From the NCBI GenBank assembly GCA_045647345.1, contig JAZRMG010000037.1, positions 1 to 6,815 on the forward strand: a stretch of DNA of 6,815 bases, written 5' to 3'. This DNA comes from UBA1189 sp045647345 (lineage in GTDB: Bacteria; Bacteroidota; Bacteroidia; Bacteroidales; Bacteroidaceae). A model generated the notes under the pieces. That model was not told where the DNA came from and searched no databases. It was given only the letters and a program-made list of their open reading frames with translations. The translations under genes and the position numbers were made by a program. Numbering within the stretch: the first letter of the stretch is position 1; each line of letters opens with the position of its first letter. Below, in pieces: positions 1 to 6,815 of this stretch.

Positions 1-25
1 CAAATGGCCTTTTTTACCGCGATAG

Positions 26-109
26 TGTCATGCTGAACGTAGTGAAGCATCTCGAAAAAGTCTCTTGCAAAGTCCCAGCGCGGGATCCTTCACGATGTTC
101 AGGATGACA
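26..109. repeat. Imperfect inverted repeat, probable dispersed intergenic palindrome
   Basis: Two arms of about 28 bases (26-53 and 82-109) are reverse complements at about 23 of 28 positions; the left arm begins TGTCATGCTGAACGTAGTGA and the right arm ends GTTCAGGATGACA. The space between them (54-81) holds a weak secondary pairing, TCCC with GGGA. The element lies just past the 3' end of the minus-strand lipoprotein gene. Transcribed, it would form a long hairpin, but neither side has the T-run expected of an intrinsic terminator right after the stem. From memory, similar 'TGTCAT.CTGAAC...AAG.ATC' palindromes recur between genes in Bacteroidota and some other phyla; copy number in this genome cannot be seen here. 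It could be a REP/MITE-like element or an mRNA 3'-end stabiliser. Confidence 0.7.
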
Positions 110-146
110 GAGACCTCTGGGTAAACAGCTATATTATTACCTTGTT

Positions 147-854
147 TTAATAGCGGATATCTGCCACTCCATATCCGTCGGTGTTGTCGTGGGCAGCTTC
201 GAGGAACTGCTTGATGCTTGGGTGTGCAAGAAACGATTCGGGGGCATTGTCAATCACAGACTGTATCAGTGGAGTGATGATAGGGTAGGGTAGTCCGTTG
301 CATAACATAGAGAACCCGCAGAGCCCTAACACGTTGTTGTAGTTGTCCCCTATGAAGTCGCATACAAGTTCTTGCATGTCGCTGTTGAGCGCTTGGTATA
401 CCGAGTCGATGTGCTGTTCTATGATATCATAGGCATAGCCGTTCATAATCATTTGAGATTCCAGGCGTTCCAGCTCTTCAGCTCGTAAGTCCAATTTGTG
501 CTTATGCGCAATAAAGTTGTATAAAGAGTCGTTAAGTTCTGTCCCCGTAATGTCGAACTTTATGTCGCTGATCGTAATGTCTATTTTCCCTGGTTCCAGG
601 ATCATGGGCATTATGGGGTATCCGTCAATGAATAGGGTGGTTATTGATGTCGTGTCGATGGTGCCATTCATTCGGAATTGTCCATGCAATACTTCACAGG
701 AGTCAAGCGAGATCCATTTGCCCCTGTCAAAAGTCATTACATGGATGGTTTTCCCATCAATGTTTGATATGCTTGAGGTGCCTTTGATGCGATATCCTTT
801 GCTGCACGAAAGGAAGCATATCGCTGAAAAAAATATGTAGAGAAAGCGTCTCAT
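147..854 (-). CDS. DUF4369 domain lipoprotein lacking a thioredoxin domain
   Basis: This encodes a predicted 235-residue lipoprotein of unknown function. The N-terminus is a lipoprotein signal: two Arg after Met1, a hydrophobic stretch, then FLSC with the lipidated Cys at residue 17. The following residues (SKGYRIKG) contain no acidic cluster, so the known Bacteroidota surface-export signal is absent and a periplasm-facing anchor is more likely. Residues about 20-115 match the DUF4369 pattern: an opening 'YRIKG', 'LDSCEV..GQFRMNG', 'PMILEPGKIDITI' and 'ITGTELNDSLYNF'. The rest is mostly helical. In many Bacteroidales proteins this arrangement precedes a TlpA/AhpC-type thioredoxin domain; here the chain stops where that would begin, and no CxxC motif is present. 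The frame is open back to a TTG at 881, but that TTG lies in the -7 promoter box, and the ATG at 854 starts a proper signal peptide. There is no Shine-Dalgarno sequence. Confidence 0.85.
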   Translation of the reverse strand: MRRFLYIFFSAICFLSCSKGYRIKGTSSISNIDGKTIHVMTFDRGKWISLDSCEVLHGQFRMNGTIDTTSITTLFIDGYPIMPMILEPGKIDITISDIKFDITGTELNDSLYNFIAHKHKLDLRAEELERLESQMIMNGYAYDIIEQHIDSVYQALNSDMQELVCDFIGDNYNNVLGLCGFSMLCNGLPYPIITPLIQSVIDNAPESFLAHPSIKQFLEAAHDNTDGYGVADIRY

Positions 855-878
855 TATGTGTAAGCTGAAAAAACATTG

Positions 879-908
879 CAAAAATAAGAGGTATTCTTCA
901 ATAACAAA
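879..908 (-). promoter_or_regulatory. Bacteroidota-type promoter for the DUF4369 lipoprotein gene
   Basis: Read on the minus strand, TTTG (908-905) is followed after 18 bases by TATTTTTG (886-879), an exact fit to the TAnnTTTG -7 box of the Bacteroidota housekeeping sigma factor. The usual -33 box is TTTG with about 19 bases between. Transcription would start near 872-875, giving a leader of roughly 20 bases before the ATG at 854. The spacer is one base short of the commonest spacing. This is sequence matching only; no start site has been mapped. Confidence 0.6.
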
Positions 909-1046
909 AAAGTTTTATTATTATTTAAGAATTTGTTTGGATTTTATTTCGAGTTTAGGTGATAGGGGTTTTGAGTAGATTTATCCTCTTGAGTAGCAGC
1001 GAATAGTGGTCTGCTGGTGTATGAAATGATATTATTGCTCGTTTTT

Positions 1047-1077
1047 ATTGTAATTTGATTTATTTGTTTTACATTTG
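1047..1077 (+). promoter_or_regulatory. Bacteroidota-type promoter for the CotH protein gene
   Basis: ATTG (1047-1050, one mismatch to TTTG) is followed after exactly 19 bases by TACATTTG (1070-1077), a perfect TAnnTTTG -7 box. The predicted transcription start is around 1082-1085, which leaves only about 12-15 bases before the ATG at 1097 and excludes the alternative TTG start at 1055. The 138 bases between this promoter and its divergent partner (909-1046) are AT-rich and hold no operator-like repeat that I can recognise. Confidence 0.6.
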
Positions 1078-1096
1078 TTCCGTAAATTGGATTATT

Positions 1097-4000
1097 ATGT
1101 GTCGACGGATTTTATTGTTTCTTGTAGCGTTTGTCTCAATTGCAACAGTACTTAAGAGCCAAGAGGCGGACCTCCATTATGTGTATTTCGCTGATGGAAG
1201 GGTTTGGGGGTATCCTGAAGATTTTGTAAAGGATATTGTAAATGACGAGCAGGGTTGCCAGATAACGTTGGAGAATGATAGTGTGATTTCCTGGACAGCA
1301 GGTGAGGTTGATGCTGTGAGTCGGGTAGCGCCTGCCTATCCGCAGCTTACGGCTTTTAAGCTGGATGATAAGCTCAATGATCAGATATTCGAAGATGTGG
1401 AGGCTATGGTTACTCCCGATGGGGTGACGGCCTCGGTCAGTGCTATCGGTAAGTATCTGACTCCATTGTTCAAGCTTGACAGATCTGATGCCGTGGCCTA
1501 TGTCAATGGCGAGGAGCAGGTGAGCGGCCAGTCGCGCCTGCACTTTGCCGATGAGGTGGTCTATACGTTGGGTGCTCCCAACTATCGCCGTCTCTCTGTA
1601 GAGAAGGTCAGTGACGAGGTGTGGAGCGAGCCGGAGAGAGGAGTGAGCGAAGTGCCCCTCACCGAAGAGATGCTTTCTACCAATGCACCGACAAGCTTCG
1701 CTGATGAATCCTTGGGGATGATGCTTGATGGTGAGCCCTCTACGCTATTTCACTCTACTTGGTCACAAGATCCGGTCTATGATGTCGATTTGAGTAAGCA
1801 GGTCTATGTATCTGTGGCGTTGCCCTATTCGTTGTCTGAATTCCAGTTCTATTACATGGGACGTGTGGGTACTACTCAATACAATGTGAAGGAGTGGGTG
1901 ATTGAAGCTTCCAACGATGGACAGCAGTGGGACTATATCACCTCGTTTGACGAGTCTTCGGGCATCCCTTATGACATAGCAGGAGGTACGTTCACCTCAC
2001 CGACCATTGCCTTGGGGGCATCCTACAGCCATCTGCGTTTCACGGCCACTCGAGTAGGGTACAAGAATTATCTCTGCCTGGCCGAGTTCAAGATCTACGA
2101 GGTGGTGGGTACAGGCAGCGAACCCGAACTGTTGCAACCCGCCCGTTACGACTACCGCATGGTGCCTATGGGCCGTGAGGTGGTGGTCGATATTGACTGG
2201 CTCACCGACCATGCCGTTTCAGTGCCTCGTATTGATATTGATACCGAAGGTGGTGAGATAGTGACAAGCAAGGACTACTATCTCAATGCACATATCCGTA
2301 TACAGGGTAATGGCGTATGGAACGATTGTGACTTCGAGGATTCCGTGCAGATTAAAGGCCGTGGCAACTCAAGCTGGAGTACTCCCAGTTACAGTTATGA
2401 ACCTAAGAATCCCTATCGTCTTAAATTTGCCTCTTCGGTAAAGCCCTTCGGCATGAAGAAGGGTAAGAACTGGAACCTCATCGCGCAGAAGCTGACTGGC
2501 TCGCTGCTGACCAATCCGGTGGCTCAGAAGGTGGCACGTATGGTAGGCATGGAGACAGCCAATGATGTGGTGCCTGTGGAACTCTACATGAATGGTGAGT
2601 ATCGTGGCAGTTACTTCTTTACACAAAAAGTAGGTATGGCCAACAATAGTGTCGACTACGATGATGAGTCGCAAGCTGCGCTTTTCGAATTGGATGATTA
2701 TTGGGAAGATGGTCAGTTTAGATCCGATTCCTATAATCTTCCTGTAAATATTAAAGACCCCGAGTTTGGCGAAGACGAGACCCTGCTCGACTATGACGGC
2801 ACACGAGCCGAGTTCAACCGTTTCGAGACGGCTGTTTATAATGGGAAGAACTTCGAACGTTTTGTCGATATAGACATGCTGGTGCGCTACATGCTGGTCA
2901 ATGACTTGATACTGAATACGGAGTTGGGTCATCCCAAGAGCGCCTTCCTGGCTCGTGAGAACCTCAACCGCTTTGACAGCAAGTATACCTTTGGCCCTGC
3001 ATGGGATTTCGACTGGTCGTATGGCTATGAAGGAACCTCTAGCTATTGTACAACTGGGGCTACCCGCGATTTCTTCAGTTATCACTCAGGCAAGCCCGGC
3101 AATCTTTTCTTCCAAGATTTGTTGCGCTCCAGCGAATGGGTGAAATATCATTACTATCAATTGTGGACAGACTTTGTAGACAATCACCTGCAGGAACTCA
3201 TTGACTATGTCGATGAATATTATGCCTATGCACGCAGCTCGTTCGAGAACAATGCTTACCAATGGGGCGATGGATACAGCTCAAACTATGAAGTGTATGT
3301 TGCCAACATGAAGGCATGGCTCGTAGAGCGTGCCCATTATATAAAGGATAGCCTTGTACCCTATGCCCCTGATGCAGCTGTTCCCTACTCGTATGGCGAC
3401 CTCAATGGTGATGGTGCTATCACTTCTGAGGATATGGAGTATATGCAGTCGGCTCTCTTAGCCTCTCCTAAGGAGGGCTATCAGCCCTCTCAGGCCGATG
3501 TGGATGCCGACGGTGCCGTGTCGGTGAACGACCTCGTATGGGTCAGCCAATTGGTGGGCGAGAACGAGGCGATGCAGGCGCAAAGCCGTATCCGCACCGA
3601 TGAGTGGATGTCCGATGGGGAAGAGGAAGAGACATCTGGCTTTGATGTTGACGATTTGAAGACACTTGTAGGGCAGGAGAGCGATGCAGCACTTAGCCCG
3701 GCCACTCGTGCGGTGAGCGAACCGATATATCTTACAACCCTCTCTCAGTGGAATGGCGATGGCTTGCTCGACAATCCTGTATATATCGGTGGTGATGATA
3801 AATATCAATATCATTACACCTCGCCATTGATCATGTCGGATGTGCCTGTCGAGTGTTTGCGCTTTAAGGTGCTTGAGACCAGCTCCAGTGATGTGGATCG
3901 GAGCGGCTATCCCTGTTTTGCTTTGGCCGAATTCTATTTGTACGATGCCAATGGTGCCTCTGTTGCCTTGACGGCCGACAACTTCTCCACCAATGCGCAG

Positions 4001-5302
4001 GAATACTCTGAAGGCCCGATGAAAAACATCGTCGATGGCAATACACAGACCTATTTCCATTCTGCCTGGAAGGATGCCATCAATGACTATCACTATATTG
4101 ACATCACGCTCCCCGAGCCGATGACAGCGTTCAGCCTCGGCTATGTGAGCCGAAGATATAAGGTGGCTCCGGCAGTCGTGGACCTCTTCTCTGTTGGTGT
4201 TCCTGAGCAGGGCGGAGATGATCAGCCGTCTGAGCCGATTACCAGTGATGTGGTGACGGTGGCTGTTGATACAGATGGCTCTTCCGAATGGAATGTGTCG
4301 GTGTCGCTGGAGAATGCGACGCCTTATATCGCCTATATGATGGACTTTATGTTGCCCGCGGGCTTCACCGTATCGGAGGGTAGCGACATGGCACTTTCGC
4401 TACGCACAGAGAGTGTGGGTATGACCATGCTGGGCCGTATGATTGATGCTTCCACCTATAGGATTATCGGTTACTCAGAGTTAAATCAGCCTATTGTCGA
4501 TACTACGGGCGAGCTATTCTCATTCCCGCTTTCGGTGTTGTCATCTCAGATGCCCGAAGGCGACTTTACCCTCTCGGTAGAGAATGTGGTGTTCGTCACA
4601 GAGAATGCCCTCAGTAGGCATTTGGCTGATGCTAATACGACATTTGTTGTGTCAGTACAGAAACAACAGGTTATCCCCTTCGAGGAATTTGCTCTCATGA
4701 CCTATGGCGATGCTCCCTTGACCTTGCCTGCCGTGACTGATGCCGGTCTTACCATTGCCTATACAAGCAGCAATCCTTCGGTAGCTACCATGGAGGGCAA
4801 TGTGCTTACCGTCGTTGGTGCAGGTAGCTCCGATATCACCGCTACCCAAGAGGGCGATGCCAGCGTACAGGCTGCCACTCCTGTGACCCATACACTTGTG
4901 GTCGAGAAGGCTCGGCTCACCATAACTGCCGACGATATCACTCGCGAGCGCTATGCCGAGGTGCTGCCTCCCTATACGTTGTCTTATACTGGTTTCGTTC
5001 TTGGCGATACCGAGCTCGACCTCGACGAATTGCCCAATATAGCGTGTGAGGCCGATGCTACATCACCCGTAGGCACCTATCCCATACACCTGTCGGGTGG
5101 TAATGACAACAACTACGCCTATATTCTGGTCGATGGTGTGCTAACCATTATAGACTCTACAGGTGTTGGCACAGCAACCGCGCAGCGTGCCTTCGATGTA
5201 TATGATTTCCATGGACGCCTGGTGCGTAAGGGAGCTACTTCATTGGATGGTTTGGAGAAGGGCGTATATCTGGTGAACGGAAAGAAAATAGTGAAGTACT
5301 AA
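1097..5302 (+). CDS. Secreted multidomain CotH-family kinase-fold protein with discoidin, dockerin, cohesin-like and T9SS-like tail domains
   Basis: The 1401-residue product has a Sec signal peptide (1 to about 21). Domains in order: a short N-terminal region; a DUF5018-like beta domain (84-172); a discoidin/F5-8C-like domain (186-337; LDGEPSTLFHSTW near 210, LAEFKIYE at 328-335); a CotH domain (about 376-755) with IKGRGNSSWS (419-428), FGMKKGKNWNLIA (451-463), ELGHPKS (609-615) and WDFDWSYG (636-643); a dockerin pair with calcium loops at 768-779 and 801-812; a discoidin C-half (902-952) then an N-half (958-1034); a cohesin-like beta-sandwich (about 1050-1188); an Ig/BIg2-like domain (1192-1272); an MBG-like domain (1273-1352); and a tail VYDFHGRLV...GLEKGVYLVNGKK (1368-1398) resembling type IX sorting tails. 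CotH proteins of Bacillus spore coats are atypical protein kinases; the substrate here is unknown. The ATG at 1097 is preferred over TTG 1055, which lies upstream of the predicted transcription start. Secretion is well supported; kinase activity is inferred from the family. Confidence 0.92.
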   Translation: MCRRILLFLVAFVSIATVLKSQEADLHYVYFADGRVWGYPEDFVKDIVNDEQGCQITLENDSVISWTAGEVDAVSRVAPAYPQLTAFKLDDKLNDQIFEDVEAMVTPDGVTASVSAIGKYLTPLFKLDRSDAVAYVNGEEQVSGQSRLHFADEVVYTLGAPNYRRLSVEKVSDEVWSEPERGVSEVPLTEEMLSTNAPTSFADESLGMMLDGEPSTLFHSTWSQDPVYDVDLSKQVYVSVALPYSLSEFQFYYMGRVGTTQYNVKEWVIEASNDGQQWDYITSFDESSGIPYDIAGGTFTSPTIALGASYSHLRFTATRVGYKNYLCLAEFKIYEVVGTGSEPELLQPARYDYRMVPMGREVVVDIDWLTDHAVSVPRIDIDTEGGEIVTSKDYYLNAHIRIQGNGVWNDCDFEDSVQIKGRGNSSWSTPSYSYEPKNPYRLKFASSVKPFGMKKGKNWNLIAQKLTGSLLTNPVAQKVARMVGMETANDVVPVELYMNGEYRGSYFFTQKVGMANNSVDYDDESQAALFELDDYWEDGQFRSDSYNLPVNIKDPEFGEDETLLDYDGTRAEFNRFETAVYNGKNFERFVDIDMLVRYMLVNDLILNTELGHPKSAFLARENLNRFDSKYTFGPAWDFDWSYGYEGTSSYCTTGATRDFFSYHSGKPGNLFFQDLLRSSEWVKYHYYQLWTDFVDNHLQELIDYVDEYYAYARSSFENNAYQWGDGYSSNYEVYVANMKAWLVERAHYIKDSLVPYAPDAAVPYSYGDLNGDGAITSEDMEYMQSALLASPKEGYQPSQADVDADGAVSVNDLVWVSQLVGENEAMQAQSRIRTDEWMSDGEEEETSGFDVDDLKTLVGQESDAALSPATRAVSEPIYLTTLSQWNGDGLLDNPVYIGGDDKYQYHYTSPLIMSDVPVECLRFKVLETSSSDVDRSGYPCFALAEFYLYDANGASVALTADNFSTNAQEYSEGPMKNIVDGNTQTYFHSAWKDAINDYHYIDITLPEPMTAFSLGYVSRRYKVAPAVVDLFSVGVPEQGGDDQPSEPITSDVVTVAVDTDGSSEWNVSVSLENATPYIAYMMDFMLPAGFTVSEGSDMALSLRTESVGMTMLGRMIDASTYRIIGYSELNQPIVDTTGELFSFPLSVLSSQMPEGDFTLSVENVVFVTENALSRHLADANTTFVVSVQKQQVIPFEEFALMTYGDAPLTLPAVTDAGLTIAYTSSNPSVATMEGNVLTVVGAGSSDITATQEGDASVQAATPVTHTLVVEKARLTITADDITRERYAEVLPPYTLSYTGFVLGDTELDLDELPNIACEADATSPVGTYPIHLSGGNDNNYAYILVDGVLTIIDSTGVGTATAQRAFDVYDFHGRLVRKGATSLDGLEKGVYLVNGKKIVKY

Positions 5303-5326
5303 TTGGACGTGCTTTATACTAATATA

Positions 5327-5353
5327 GGCGCGATGCATGCATCGCGCCTTTTT
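5327..5353 (+). terminator. Intrinsic terminator of the CotH protein gene
   Basis: GGCGCGATG and CATCGCGCC form a perfect 9-bp GC-rich stem around a CATG loop (5327-5348), followed directly by TTTTT (5349-5353). It begins 24 bases after the stop codon. The opposite strand lacks an adequate T-run next to the stem, so it should act on plus-strand transcripts only. Confidence 0.9.
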
Positions 5354-5414
5354 GTATAGTAAAATGGCTGGTGAGCGTCGTGGCGCATGGTAACCACTGA
5401 AAGTGATTCTTGCG

Positions 5415-5457
5415 AGTATAAAAGAAATCGAGGATGTGTCGCGACACACCCTCGATT
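5415..5457 (-). terminator. Intrinsic terminator of the ABC-F gene
   Basis: A long near-perfect palindrome spans 5426-5457 (stem about 14 bp around a CGCG loop). It lies 20 bases past the minus-strand stop codon. Read on the minus strand it is followed by TTCTTTTATA. The single imperfection is a G-U wobble in the minus-strand RNA but an A-C mismatch in the plus-strand RNA, so the hairpin is tuned to the minus strand. The T-tract is interrupted by one C, so termination strength is uncertain. Confidence 0.8.
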
Positions 5458-5477
5458 CGTTGTGTTAAGTCTTTTGA

Positions 5478-6815
<1,338 letters not shown>

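Noticed and set aside
6..15. GGCC followed by six T, like the end of a plus-strand terminator
   Set aside because: The other half of any hairpin would lie left of the window, so it cannot be confirmed.
496..840. 114-codon plus-strand open frame opposite the lipoprotein gene
   Set aside because: The minus-strand reading has a lipoprotein signal, a DUF4369 pattern and a promoter; the plus-strand reading has none of these.
855..881. TTG start giving 9 extra residues on the lipoprotein
   Set aside because: The TTG overlaps the -7 box at 879-886, and the lipoprotein signal starts well at ATG 854.
1055..1096. TTG start giving 14 extra residues on the CotH protein
   Set aside because: The predicted -7 box at 1070-1077 lies downstream of this TTG, and the extension would spoil the simple signal peptide that starts at ATG 1097.
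2369..3085. 238-codon open frame on the minus strand inside the CotH gene
   Set aside because: It lies opposite the most conserved part of the CotH domain, shows no recognisable domain, and other antisense frames of similar kind occur along the same gene.
5395..5405. Small inverted repeat CACTGAAAGTG between the two terminators
   Set aside because: A 4-bp stem of this size is expected by chance and is not next to a promoter.

Overview
The window looks like chromosomal DNA from a gut-type member of the order Bacteroidales (Bacteroidota; Prevotella- or Muribaculaceae-like, though the genus cannot be fixed from sequence alone). Four things point there: both visible promoters fit the Bacteroidota consensus (TTTG, about 19 bp, TAnnTTTG) rather than the E. 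coli type; start codons lack Shine-Dalgarno sequences; there is a DUF4369 lipoprotein; and there is a large secreted protein ending in a type IX secretion-like C-terminal tail.

Layout, left to right. Positions 1-146 carry no gene but hold an imperfect inverted repeat (26-109) that resembles a dispersed intergenic palindrome. A minus-strand gene (147-854) encodes a DUF4369 lipoprotein without the thioredoxin domain usually attached to it. Positions 855-1096 form a divergent promoter region with one recognisable promoter per strand; both promoters argue for ATG starts inside the longest open frames. The plus-strand gene at 1097-5302 encodes a 1401-residue secreted multidomain protein: signal peptide, N-terminal beta domains, a discoidin-like (F5/8 type C) domain, a CotH-type atypical kinase domain, a dockerin pair, two discoidin halves in reversed order, a cohesin-like domain, Ig-like and MBG-like domains, and a sorting tail. 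Positions 5303-5477 are a convergent intergenic space with one intrinsic terminator per strand. From 5478 to the right edge runs the C-terminal 445 codons of a minus-strand ABC-F ATPase gene, cut by the window edge.

The ABC-F gene is a cytoplasmic translation-associated factor and has no evident link with the other two. The lipoprotein and the CotH protein share a divergent promoter region and both act outside the cytoplasm, so a functional link is possible but unproven. The part most worth study is the CotH protein: a secreted kinase-fold domain combined with carbohydrate-binding-type modules, a dockerin and a cohesin-like partner domain in one chain, with an unusual C-half then N-half order in its second discoidin region. 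No RNA gene, CRISPR array, insertion sequence or other mobile element was recognised.
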